From positions 1 through 64,000 of the forward strand of contig NZ_JAJHNP010000032.1 in assembly GCF_020819595.1 (NCBI RefSeq): a DNA stretch of 64,000 nt, written 5' to 3'. The translations under genes and the position numbers were made by a program. This DNA is from Streptomyces barringtoniae (lineage in GTDB: Bacteria > Actinomycetota > Actinomycetes > Streptomycetales > Streptomycetaceae). Positions 40,255 to 48,540 of this stretch are shown here, one piece after another (the stretch's first letter is position 1; every line of letters begins with the position of its first letter). The notes beneath the pieces are model-generated. The model worked only from the letters and a program-made list of their open reading frames with translations. It searched no databases and was not told where the DNA came from.

Positions 40255-41001
40255 CTAGGAGGCCCGGTCCCGGGCCTGTTCGGCCGCCGCGCGCACCGAG
40301 CCGCGGTGCACCGGCCCGTGTCCGGGCAGCAGGGTGTCGCCGTCGAGCGTGCCGATCGTCTCGAGGGAGGCCAGGACACCGGCGCGCTCGTGGTGGAAGA
40401 AGTCGAGCAGGATCTGCGGGCCCTTGACCCGTGACGTCGCGTGCCCGGTGGCCAGGGTGTCGCCGGAGATGACGACGCCCGCCTCGGGAAGGTGGTAGAC
40501 GCAGTGGCCGTCGGTGTGGCCCGGGGTGTGCACGGGCACGGGGCGGCCGGGCAGGTCCAGGGGGCCTTCGTTCGGGAACGGCTCGGGAGCGATGACGGGG
40601 TTGTGGTCGGTGCCGCCGACGCGGATCACATGGGCCGCCCAGGGCAGGACGCCCGGCCGCCAGGCGTTGCGGACCACGTCGCCGATGGAGGCCTGGTGCA
40701 GGAACTCCCGCCGCGCGTGCGGCACTTCGGCCGGGTGCAGGTAGACCGGCGTGCCGTGGGTGGCGCGCAGATATTCGGCCGAGCCCAGATGGTCGTTGTG
40801 CGCGTGGGTGATCAGAACGGCGGCGACCGCCTCCGGGGAGCTGCCCACCTCGGCGAGGGATTCGAGGACTCCCTGGCGGTCTCCCGGATAGCCGGTGTCC
40901 ACCAGGGTGACGGCGTCCCCGTCCTTCAGGATCACCCAGTTGACGTGGCTGCCGTGCACCAGATGGATGCCGTCGGCGACTTGGCGTACCTCTGCCCGCA
41001 T
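40255..41001 (-). CDS. MBL-fold metallo-hydrolase
   Basis: A 248-residue metallo-beta-lactamase-fold hydrolase. Metal motifs are THAHNDHLGS, PGHTDGHCV, SGDTL and the late PGHGPV, the full glyoxalase-II-like set. The substrate may be a thioester, lactone or phosphodiester. ATG 41001 follows GGGGAG. It lies upstream of the DUF4032 gene with a 31-bp gap, so the two may be co-transcribed. Confidence 0.88.
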   Translation of the reverse strand: MRAEVRQVADGIHLVHGSHVNWVILKDGDAVTLVDTGYPGDRQGVLESLAEVGSSPEAVAAVLITHAHNDHLGSAEYLRATHGTPVYLHPAEVPHARREFLHQASIGDVVRNAWRPGVLPWAAHVIRVGGTDHNPVIAPEPFPNEGPLDLPGRPVPVHTPGHTDGHCVYHLPEAGVVISGDTLATGHATSRVKGPQILLDFFHHERAGVLASLETIGTLDGDTLLPGHGPVHRGSVRAAAEQARDRAS

Positions 41002-41079
41002 GATCTCCCCGAGCCCTGTGCGGCTGACCGTCGGGGACAGCCAACCAGATGTGCCGCTGCCCCGCACCGTCGGGTCGCG

Positions 41080-41709
41080 TCAGTGCACGCCGTGCGGACG
41101 GAACTGGATGCTGATGCGCGGCCCCGCGGCCCTGGTCGTCTTCGGCACGCAGTGTTCCCAGGTCCGCTGGCAGGAGCCGCCCATCACGATCAGATCGCCG
41201 TGCCCGAGCGGCCGCCGCAGCGTCGTACCGCCTCCGCCCGCCGGGCGCAGCAGCAGGTCACGGGGCGCGCCGACCGACAGGATCGCGACTATCGTGTCCT
41301 CCCGGGCACCCCTCCCGATCCGGTCCCCGTGCCAGGCCACGCTGTCCCGGCCGTCGCGGTAGAAGCACAGCCCGGCGGTGGTGAACGGCTCGCCCAGTTC
41401 CCCGGCGTAGTGCCGGGACAGGGCGTCGCGCGCCTCGTCCAGCACCGGATGGGGGAGCGGGTCGTGTGCCGCGTAGAAGGCCAGCAGGCGCGGCACGGCC
41501 ACCACGTTGTCGTACATCTTGCGGCGCTCCGCCCGCCACGGCACGTCCGCCGCGAGCTTCTCGAACAGGGCGTCGGCGCCGCTCAGCCAGCCCGGCAGCA
41601 CGTCGATCCAGGCGCCGGTGCCCAGCTCGGTGCGGCGCAGCCCGTCGAGCGCGCCGAGCCGCAGCTCGTCGGTCTGGTCGAACAGGGAGCCCTGGAGGTG
41701 CGTAGGCAT
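41080..41709 (-). CDS. AlkB-like 2-oxoglutarate/Fe(II) dioxygenase
   Basis: A 209-residue enzyme of the AlkB family, which repairs alkylated bases by oxidative demethylation. The iron ligands are in VAWHGDRIG (His, Asp) and the later QRTWEHCVPK (His); RISIQFRPHG carries the 2-oxoglutarate-binding Arg residues. Length is normal for bacterial AlkB homologues. ATG 41709 starts MPTHLQGSLFDQTDEL. It is divergent from the TetR gene and shares its operator-containing upstream region. Confidence 0.88.
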   Translation of the reverse strand: MPTHLQGSLFDQTDELRLGALDGLRRTELGTGAWIDVLPGWLSGADALFEKLAADVPWRAERRKMYDNVVAVPRLLAFYAAHDPLPHPVLDEARDALSRHYAGELGEPFTTAGLCFYRDGRDSVAWHGDRIGRGAREDTIVAILSVGAPRDLLLRPAGGGGTTLRRPLGHGDLIVMGGSCQRTWEHCVPKTTRAAGPRISIQFRPHGVH

Positions 41710-41768
41710 GGGTCCAGCGTACCCCTTAATCGAAAATGTGTTCCCTTGGCTTGCGGGGCTCCCCTCTT

Positions 41769-41806
41769 TCGATACATCGATGTATCCGATACATTCGCGT
41801 ATCGAA
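41769..41806. promoter_or_regulatory. two adjacent TetR-type operators before the TetR gene
   Basis: GATACATCGATGTATC at 41771-41786 is a perfect 16-bp palindrome. One base later, 41788-41803 carries the related imperfect palindrome GATACATTCGCGTATC. An outer inverted repeat TTCGATAC/GTATCGAA spans 41769-41806. The block ends just before the GGAGGT of the TetR gene, and lies 60 bp from the AlkB start on the other side. Confidence 0.8.
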
Positions 41807-41820
41807 CGGAGGTGGCTGCC

Positions 41821-42465
41821 ATGGAGGAGACGGCCAAGCGCGTCACCCGGCGCCGGCTCCGCACCCGGGCCAGGCTGCTTCAGGCCGCGTTCGAGGTGTT
41901 CGCGGCCAAGGGATTCGGGCGGGTCTCCATCGAGGAGGTCTGCGAGGCCGCGGGCTTCAGCCGCGGTGCCTTCTACTCGAACTTCGCCACGCTGGACGAG
42001 CTGTTCTTCGCGCTCTACCAGGAGCGCGCCGACCTGATCGCCGCCCAGGTGACCGAGGCGCTCGCCCAGGACGGGCCCGGACTCGACGTGCCGACGGCCG
42101 TGGACCGGGTCACCGAGGTGCTCCTCCTCGACGTCGACTGGCTGCTGGTCAAGACCGACTTCCTGGTGCACGCCGCCCGCGACCCGGAGACCGCCCGGGC
42201 CCTCCTCGACCACCGCGCCCGGCTCCGCGGGGCGATCTCCGACCGGCTGTGCCGGGCCCGCGGCCACACCGAACTGCCCGCCGTGCTCGGCGACGTGGAC
42301 GGTGCGGCGCACGCCGTGGTCGCCGCGTACGACGGCGTCACCGTCCAGCTGCTGCTGGACAAGGACGTCGACGCCGCCCGCGCCTGGCTGGGGCAGCTGC
42401 TCACCGCCCTGCTCACGGACGGCAGCCGCACCCCGCACGACCCCGCCGGGACCACCACGGCATGA
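41821..42465 (+). CDS. TetR-family regulator
   Basis: A 214-residue TetR protein with an N-terminal HTH (VSIEEVCEAAGFSRGAFYSN, FATLDELFFALY). The C-terminal domain has no class assignment. ATG 41821 follows GGAGGT. The twin GATAC-type operators in its own promoter point to autoregulation. The flavoprotein gene follows 64 bp downstream on the same strand and is its likely main target; the AlkB-like gene may be co-controlled. Confidence 0.9.
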   Translation: MEETAKRVTRRRLRTRARLLQAAFEVFAAKGFGRVSIEEVCEAAGFSRGAFYSNFATLDELFFALYQERADLIAAQVTEALAQDGPGLDVPTAVDRVTEVLLLDVDWLLVKTDFLVHAARDPETARALLDHRARLRGAISDRLCRARGHTELPAVLGDVDGAAHAVVAAYDGVTVQLLLDKDVDAARAWLGQLLTALLTDGSRTPHDPAGTTTA

Positions 42466-42529
42466 CCCCGTACGACCACCACCCCACCACTACCCCCGCA
42501 TGAGGACCGTCAGGAAGGACACAGTCACG

Positions 42530-44203
42530 ATGGACGCTGACGTCATCGTCGTCGGAGCGGGCCTCGCCGGCCTGGTCGCGGCGCACGAGCTCACCAGCCG
42601 GGGCCGCCGGGTGGCCCTGGTCGACCAGGAGAACGCCGCCAACCTCGGCGGACAGGCGTTCTGGTCCTTCGGCGGGCTCTTCCTGGTCGACTCGCCCGAG
42701 CAGCGCCGCCTCGGCATCAAGGACTCCTTCGACCTCGCCTGGAGCGACTGGCAGGGCAGCGCGCGCTTCGACCGGCTCGACGACGAGGACTCCTGGGCGG
42801 TGCGCTGGGCCCGCGCCTATGTCGAGTTCGCGGCCGGCGAGAAACGGTCCTGGCTCAAGGGGCACGGCATCGAGCTGCTGCCGACCGTCGGCTGGGCCGA
42901 GCGCGGCGACCTCAGGGCGGGCGGGCACGGCAACTCGGTACCCCGCTTCCACATAGCCTGGGGCACCGGCACCGGCGTGGTCGAGCCCTTCGTCCGCCAC
43001 GCCCGCCAGGCCGCCCGGGACGGGCTGCTGACCTTCTACCACCGCCACCGGGTGGACGAGCTGGTCATCGAGGACGGCACGGCACGCGGGGTGCGCGGCA
43101 CCGTCCTCGCCGAGGACCACTCGCCGCGTGGTGTCGCCTCCAGCCGCGACCGCGCCGGCGACTTCGAACTCACCGCCCAGGCGGTCGTCGTCACCTCCGG
43201 CGGCATCGGCGCCGACCACGACATCGTCCGCCGCTACTGGCCCGCGCGGCTCGGCACCCCGCCGGCCGAGATGGTCACCGGCGTCCCCGCCTACGTCGAC
43301 GGCCGGATGCTCGACATCAGCGCCGAGGCCGGCGTCCGCCTGGTCAACCGCGACCGGATGTGGCACTACACCGAGGGCCTGCAGAACTGGGACCCGATCT
43401 GGCCCGGCCACGGCATCCGCATCCTGCCCGGCCCGTCCTCCATCTGGCTGGACGCCCTCGGCCGCCGCCTGCCCGACCCGTGCCTGCCGGGCTACGACAC
43501 CCTCAGCACCCTCAAGTACCTGCGCACCACCGAGGACATCGCCGGATACGACCACTCCTGGTTCATCCTCACCCGGAAGATCATCGAGAAGGAGTTCGCG
43601 CTCTCCGGCTCCGAGCAGAACCCCGACATCACCGCCAAGGACCGCAAGGCCGTGCTGCGCGACCGGCTGCTCGGCAAGGGCGCGCCCGCACCGGTCAGGG
43701 CCTTCCTCGACAAGGGCGCGGACTTCGTGACCGCGGGCAACCTCGAGCAACTGGTCGGCAAGATGAACGCGCTGACCGACAAACCGCTGCTGGACGCCGC
43801 CGAGGTGCGCCGCCAGATCGAGGCCCGCGACCTGCAGATGGCCAACCCCTACAGCAAGGACTCCCAGGTCCAGGGCATCCACAACGCCCGCCGCTACATC
43901 GGGGACCGGCTCGGCCGGGTCGCCTCCCCGCACCGCATCCTCGACCCCGCCGCGGGTCCCCTCATCGGCGTCCGGCTGCACATCCTCACCCGCAAGACCC
44001 TCGGCGGCATCCAGACCGACCTCGACTCCCGCGCCCTGGCCGCCGACGGCACGCCGGTCGAGGGGCTGTACGCGGCGGGCGAGGTGGCCGGCTTCGGCGG
44101 CGGCGGTGTGCACGGCTACAACGCGCTGGAGGGCACCTTCCTCGGCGGCTGCCTGTTCTCCGGGCGGGCCGCGGGCCGGCACGCGGCCCGGCACACGGGC
44201 TGA
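42530..44203 (+). CDS. FAD-binding dehydrogenase (COG3573 / ketosteroid-dehydrogenase-like)
   Basis: A 557-residue flavoprotein of the succinate dehydrogenase/fumarate reductase fold. The N terminus DVIVVGAGLAGLVAAHEL binds FAD; NLGGQAFWSFGGLFLVDSPE, VTSGGIGADHDIVRRYWP and the C-terminal GLYAAGEVAGFGGGGVHGYN are characteristic of the FAD-binding dehydrogenase (COG3573) group related to 3-ketosteroid delta-1-dehydrogenases. The substrate could be a steroid or other cyclic ketone but is not shown. ATG 42530 follows AGGAAGGA. It forms a likely operon with the TetR gene. Confidence 0.87.
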   Translation: MDADVIVVGAGLAGLVAAHELTSRGRRVALVDQENAANLGGQAFWSFGGLFLVDSPEQRRLGIKDSFDLAWSDWQGSARFDRLDDEDSWAVRWARAYVEFAAGEKRSWLKGHGIELLPTVGWAERGDLRAGGHGNSVPRFHIAWGTGTGVVEPFVRHARQAARDGLLTFYHRHRVDELVIEDGTARGVRGTVLAEDHSPRGVASSRDRAGDFELTAQAVVVTSGGIGADHDIVRRYWPARLGTPPAEMVTGVPAYVDGRMLDISAEAGVRLVNRDRMWHYTEGLQNWDPIWPGHGIRILPGPSSIWLDALGRRLPDPCLPGYDTLSTLKYLRTTEDIAGYDHSWFILTRKIIEKEFALSGSEQNPDITAKDRKAVLRDRLLGKGAPAPVRAFLDKGADFVTAGNLEQLVGKMNALTDKPLLDAAEVRRQIEARDLQMANPYSKDSQVQGIHNARRYIGDRLGRVASPHRILDPAAGPLIGVRLHILTRKTLGGIQTDLDSRALAADGTPVEGLYAAGEVAGFGGGGVHGYNALEGTFLGGCLFSGRAAGRHAARHTG

Positions 44204-44205
44204 CC

Positions 44206-44553
44206 TCAGCCCTTCAGCAGTTCCAGCAGTACCTTCGCGTGGCTCTGCTCCGGCGTCTTGGACGCGGTGAGCAGGGTCATGCGCTCGCTGCGGGCCGTCG
44301 TGCGCAGGCCGTCGAGCAGTGCGGCGGCCTCCGGAGCGTCGAGCTCCGCCTCGTAGCGGCTCCTGAACTCCTCGTACGAGCCGCCCCCGTGGAACCACTT
44401 GCGCAGCTCGGTGGACGGCGTGAGCCCCTTCGGCCACTCGTCCACCCGGGCCGCGTCCTTGGCGAGGCCGCGCGGCCACAGCCGGTCGACCAGCACGCGC
44501 AGGCCGTCGTCGGGCTCGGGCGGGTCGTAGATCCGGCGCACGCGCACGCTCAC
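44206..44553 (-). CDS. DUF488 family protein
   Basis: A 115-residue DUF488 protein with the typical RIYDPPEPDDGLRVLVDRLW start, PRGLAKDAARVDEWPKGLTP, and the basic YEEFRSRYEAEL helix. Function is unknown; relatives are sometimes found near stress genes. GTG 44553 is preferred because AGGAG lies 8 bases upstream; GTG 44562 would sit on top of that site. It ends two bases from the flavoprotein stop (convergent). Confidence 0.88.
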   Translation of the reverse strand: MSVRVRRIYDPPEPDDGLRVLVDRLWPRGLAKDAARVDEWPKGLTPSTELRKWFHGGGSYEEFRSRYEAELDAPEAAALLDGLRTTARSERMTLLTASKTPEQSHAKVLLELLKG

Positions 44554-44723
44554 GGTCCTCACTCCTCCCTCGCCGGCGGACGGTTCCGCGAGCCTAACCC
44601 GCCGACGCCCCGTGCGCCGAGCGGCGAGGCGGCGAGACTTGACCAGAATGAGAGGGAGACCGGACCACCGGCGCCCCTAGTCTGTCGGCCAGCCGATCAC
44701 CAGCCACCCCCCGAGGAGTGCCC

Positions 44724-46151
44724 GTGACGCCACTTGGCAGACAGCCCGCCCGGCGCCCAACCGCCGTCCTGCGCCGCGGGGCGGTCCTCGCCACCGTCCC
44801 CGCCGCCCTCGCGGCACTCCTCGGCGCCACCGGACCGACGCCTGCGGGCACGGCCGGCGCGTCCGGCGCGGGCGACCCCTACTTCCCGCTCAGCGGCAAC
44901 GGCGGCTACCACGTCCGGCACTACGGCCTGACGCTCCGTTACGACACCTCCTCCCGGCACCTCGACGGCCGCGCCGTCCTCTCCGCCTGCGCCACCCAGA
45001 ACCTCAGCCGCTTCGACCTCGACCTGAAGGGCCTGAAGGTCACCGGCGTCACCGTCGACGGCACGCCCGCCGCCTTCCGGCGCGCCGGCCAGGAACTCGT
45101 CGTCACCCCGCGCCGCACCCTGCGCGCGGGCCGGGACTTCCGGGTCACCGTCACCTACGACGGCACCCCGAAGCCGGTCACCGACCCCGACGGCAGCGCG
45201 GACGGCTGGATCCCCACCGACGACGGCGCCTTCGTCGCCGGCGAGCCACAGGGGGCGATGACCTGGTTCCCGGCCAACAGCCACCCCAGGGACAAGTCGT
45301 CGTACGACATCACCGTCACCGTCCCCCAGGGACGCACGGCCGTAGCGGGCGGCGTGCTGCTCGGACAGCGCACCGAGCACGGCCGTACGACCTTCCACTG
45401 GCGCGAGACCGAGCCGACGGCCGCCTACCTGGCCACCGTCACCATCGGAAAGTTCAAGGTCGAGCAGTACACCACCCACGACGGCATCCACGTGTACAAC
45501 GCCGTCGACCCGCGCGAGGCGAGCGCGGCCGCACCGGTGCTGAAGAAGCTGCCGTCCGTACTCGCCTGGGAGAGCAAGCTGTTCGGGCCGTACCCGTTCC
45601 GCTCCGCCGGGTCGATCGTCGACCACGCCCCGGACGTCGGCTACGCCCTGGAGACCCAGACCCGGCCGCTCTACGACTCCGCGCCCGACCTCAGCACCCT
45701 CGTCCACGAGAACGCCCACCAGTGGTTCGGCGACTCCGTCTCCCTGACCGCCTGGAAGGACATCTGGCTCAACGAGGGCTTCGCCACCTACGCCGAGTGG
45801 CTGTACGCCGAGCAGCACGGCGGCGACAGCGCCCAGAAGACCTTCGACGCCCTCTACGCCCGCCCGGCGAACGACCACCTGTGGGCCTTCCCGCCCGGCG
45901 ACCCGGGCAGCGGCCGGAACATCTTCGACACGCCCGTCTACGCCCGTGGCGCCATGACGCTCCACGCACTGCGCAAGGCCGTCGGCGACCGGGACTTCTT
46001 CCGGATCCTGCGCGCCTGGACGGCGGGGCACCGCGGCGGCCACGGTACGACGGCACAGTTCACAGGGCTGGCCGAGCGGATCTCGGGCAAGCGGCTGGAC
46101 GGGCTGTTCCACACCTGGCTGTTCACGAAGGGCAAGCCGAACAGCGCCTGA
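44724..46151 (+). CDS. secreted M1-family zinc metallopeptidase
   Basis: A 475-residue exported aminopeptidase-like enzyme. An N-terminal Arg-rich signal (RRPTAVLRRGAVLATVPAAL) precedes an M1 beta domain (about 50-260) and the catalytic domain. The zinc motif is HENAHQWFGD followed 18 residues later by the Glu in WLNEGFATY; the usual HExxH Leu/Ile position is Asn-Ala, as in other bacterial secreted M1 enzymes. The C-terminal helical domain of long M1 peptidases is absent. GTG 44724 is favoured by GAGGA 6-7 bases upstream; GTG 44718 is possible. Confidence 0.88.
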   Translation: MTPLGRQPARRPTAVLRRGAVLATVPAALAALLGATGPTPAGTAGASGAGDPYFPLSGNGGYHVRHYGLTLRYDTSSRHLDGRAVLSACATQNLSRFDLDLKGLKVTGVTVDGTPAAFRRAGQELVVTPRRTLRAGRDFRVTVTYDGTPKPVTDPDGSADGWIPTDDGAFVAGEPQGAMTWFPANSHPRDKSSYDITVTVPQGRTAVAGGVLLGQRTEHGRTTFHWRETEPTAAYLATVTIGKFKVEQYTTHDGIHVYNAVDPREASAAAPVLKKLPSVLAWESKLFGPYPFRSAGSIVDHAPDVGYALETQTRPLYDSAPDLSTLVHENAHQWFGDSVSLTAWKDIWLNEGFATYAEWLYAEQHGGDSAQKTFDALYARPANDHLWAFPPGDPGSGRNIFDTPVYARGAMTLHALRKAVGDRDFFRILRAWTAGHRGGHGTTAQFTGLAERISGKRLDGLFHTWLFTKGKPNSA

Positions 46152-46193
46152 ATCCTGACCGGTTCCCAACAAGTGTCGGCCAGGGTCGGCACC

Positions 46194-46928
46194 ATGATCC
46201 ATCGCAGAACCGCCGTCGCCCTCCTCGCCTCCCCGCTGCTGCTCACCGGCTGCGGCGGCGGAGCCGAGGCGACCGAGCGCCGGACACCCCCCACCCGCCC
46301 GGCACCCACCGCCACCCCCGGGATACAGGCGGAGCAGGCCTCCCACGGCATACCCGGCCTCGGCCCCGTCACATCGGCGGCGATACCCGAGCGGTGCGAG
46401 CAGGCCGTCGTCGTCACCGGGCGCGGCAAGGACTCCCCGCTCTGCACGGTCGTCCTGCACCGGCGCACCGCCACCGGCTGGCAGTCCGGCCCCGCCTGGC
46501 CCGGACACAACGCCCTGCGCGGCTGGAGCGCGCACCACGTGCTGGGCGACCTGCGCTCCCCGCTCGGTGTCTACACCCTCTCCGACGCCGGCGGCCTGCT
46601 CCCGGACCCCGGCGGCAAGCTGCCGTACCACCGCTCCGGCGGCTTCCACTCGCCCGGCACCGGCTTCGAGGGCGAACCGCTGGAGGGCTGCTTCGACTAC
46701 GTCATCGCCATCGACTACAACCGCGAGCCCGGCACCTCCCCACTGGACTGGACCCGGCCGCTCGGCCCGAAGCGCGGCGGGGGAGTGTGGCTGCACGTCG
46801 ACCACGGCGGCCCCACGCACGGCTGTGTCAGCGTCGCCAAGGCCCACATGAGGGAACTGCTGCGCACCCTCGACCCGCACCGGCATCCGGTCGTGGTCAT
46901 GGGGTACGCCGACTTCCTCGCGGCCTGA
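46194..46928 (+). CDS. lipoprotein L,D-transpeptidase-like (YkuD fold)
   Basis: A 244-residue probable lipoprotein: LLASPLLLTGCGGG contains a lipobox with the lipidated Cys near residue 19. A Thr/Pro linker leads to a YkuD-type domain with VDHGGPTHGCVSV, holding the catalytic His and Cys, and a downstream basic helix. It could cross-link or edit peptidoglycan, or be a related hydrolase. ATG 46194 has a weak AGGG upstream. It lies 42 bp after the M1 peptidase and may share its transcript. Confidence 0.82.
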   Translation: MIHRRTAVALLASPLLLTGCGGGAEATERRTPPTRPAPTATPGIQAEQASHGIPGLGPVTSAAIPERCEQAVVVTGRGKDSPLCTVVLHRRTATGWQSGPAWPGHNALRGWSAHHVLGDLRSPLGVYTLSDAGGLLPDPGGKLPYHRSGGFHSPGTGFEGEPLEGCFDYVIAIDYNREPGTSPLDWTRPLGPKRGGGVWLHVDHGGPTHGCVSVAKAHMRELLRTLDPHRHPVVVMGYADFLAA

Positions 46929-46948
46929 GCCGCCTAGGATCCGAACCT

Positions 46949-47653
46949 GTGTGCGCACATGTGCTGGTCGCCGAGGACGACGAGAAGCAGGCCGAACTGA
47001 TCCGCCGCACCCTGCTGGCCGAGGGACACACCGCCACGGTGGTGCACGACGGCGCCGCCGCACTGGAGGCCGCCCGCAGCCTCAGGCCCGACCTCGTCGT
47101 CCTGGACCTGATGCTCCCGGTCGTCGACGGCTTCGGCGTGTGCCGGGCACTGCGCGGCGGCGGGGACCCGGACATCCCGGTGGTCATGCTTACCGCACGC
47201 TCCGCCGAGGACGACGTGCTGCTCGGCCTCGAACTGGGCGCCGACGACTACATGACCAAGCCGTACAGCCCGCGCGAGCTGATGGCCCGCATCCGTACGG
47301 TGCTCAGGCGCAGCGGGCGCGGCCTCGGCACCCGGGACGACGACCCCGTGGTAAGGGCCGCCGGGATCGGTGTCGACCCCGTACGGCACGAGGTGCGCTG
47401 CGACGGCGCGGTCGTGGACTGCACGCCCGCCGAGTTCCAGATCCTGCTGGCCATGGCAGCGGAGCCGGAACGGGTGTTCACCCGGCGGCAGTTGCTGCAG
47501 TGCACCCGCGGCTTCGACCGGGCCTCCACCGAGCGGGCCGTCGACGTCCACATCATGAACCTGCGCCGCAAGATCGAGACCGACCCGCGTCGGCCGGTAC
47601 GGCTGCTGACCGTGTTCGGCGTCGGCTACAAACTGAGCGGCGCCCGCCCGTGA
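46949..47653 (+). CDS. OmpR-family response regulator
   Basis: A 234-residue regulator. The receiver has VAEDDE, phosphoacceptor Asp in VLDLMLPVVDG, MLTARS and KPYSPREL. The C-terminal winged helix (about 135-230) contains QILLAMAAEPERVFTRRQLL and RAVDVHIMNLRRKIE. GTG 46949 has a TAGGAT box about 9 bases upstream, which could act as a -10 for a leaderless message or as a weak ribosome site. The cognate kinase lies downstream, separated by the repeat array. Its stop overlaps GTG 47650, the first of the reiterated start-like sites. Confidence 0.9.
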   Translation: MCAHVLVAEDDEKQAELIRRTLLAEGHTATVVHDGAAALEAARSLRPDLVVLDLMLPVVDGFGVCRALRGGGDPDIPVVMLTARSAEDDVLLGLELGADDYMTKPYSPRELMARIRTVLRRSGRGLGTRDDDPVVRAAGIGVDPVRHEVRCDGAVVDCTPAEFQILLAMAAEPERVFTRRQLLQCTRGFDRASTERAVDVHIMNLRRKIETDPRRPVRLLTVFGVGYKLSGARP

Positions 47654-48453
47654 GGCGCGGGGGCAGCACCGGCGAGGCGCGGACCGGCCGCAGCGCGGTG
47701 GGAGGAGCCCGTACGGCGCGGGCGTGTGCACGCCGGGTGGGCGTCGTGCGTACCGGGGCACCTGCACGCGGGTGGGCGGCGCCCCTGCGACGTCGGCGGC
47801 TTCGAGGTGGGCGGGGGCGCCGTGGGATGTCAGCGGTTCCGGGTCGGGCGGGGGCGCGGTGGGATGTCAGCGGGTCTGGGTTGGGCGGGGGTGTACGTGC
47901 GTTGCGGGCGGGTCCGGGGTGGGCGCGGCGCCGCGGGATGTTGGACGGTCTGGGTTGGCGGGGGGCTCCGTGTGTTGCGGACAGGTGCGTGTTGGGCGGG
48001 GGCGCTCTGGGACGTTGGTGGGTCCGGGGTGGGCAGGGGCGTCGTGGGATGTTGGCGGGTTCGGGTCGGGCGGGGGTGTCCGTGTGTTGCGGGCGGGTTC
48101 GGGGTGGGCGGGGGCGCTGTGAGATGTCAGCGGTTCTGGGCTGGGTGGAGGTGTCCGTGTGTTGCGGGCGTGTCCGGGGTGGATCGGGGCGCCGTGGGAT
48201 ATTGGCGGCCTGGGTTGGGCGGAGGTGCCGTGGGAGGTCGGCGGGATCCGGTTGGGCGGAGGTGTCCGTGAGTTGCGGGCAGGCCCGGACGGGTGGAGGC
48301 GCCGTGGGATGTCGGCGAGCCCGAGAGGGCCAACGTGCCGTGAGGCGTCGGCAGGTTCGAGACCGGCGGAGGCATTCGTGAGGCGCCGGCAGGTTCGAGA
48401 CCGGCGGAGGCATTCGTGAGGCGCCGGCGGGTTCGAGACCGGCTGAGGCATTC
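47650..48453. repeat. tandem 36-38 bp array of ribosome-site-plus-GTG-like units between regulator and kinase genes
   Basis: From 47822 to 48453 about 17 units of 36-38 bp follow one another. Type A (GTGGGATGT...TGGGT...GGCGG) and type B (GTGTGTTGCGGGC...) interleave, then three near-identical 38-bp units start at 48340, 48378 and 48416. The stretch 47650-47821 looks like more decayed copies. Many units end in a GGAGG 5-8 bases before the next GTG. In the last three, each GTG opens a 13-codon frame whose TGA overlaps the next GTG (GTGA). The unit length is not a multiple of three, so no long repeat protein results in a consistent frame. Confidence 0.85.
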
Positions 48454-48540
48454 GTGAGGCGACGGCTGCTCCGGGTCCGGCCGGGCACGCCCGGGTTGCG
48501 CGGGAAGAGCGGGCAGGGCGGCGTCGGCCGACAGGCGTCC

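Noticed and set aside
47650..48381. A 243-codon frame from GTG 47650 through the repeat array, and a long leftward frame over the same DNA (47553-48908)
   Set aside because: The 36-38 bp units shift phase, so the peptide is not a regular repeat; composition is Gly/Arg/Trp-rich or Pro/Arg-rich as expected of antisense or non-coding high-GC DNA. The frames exist because stops are rare. Only the start/stop chain seems meaningful.
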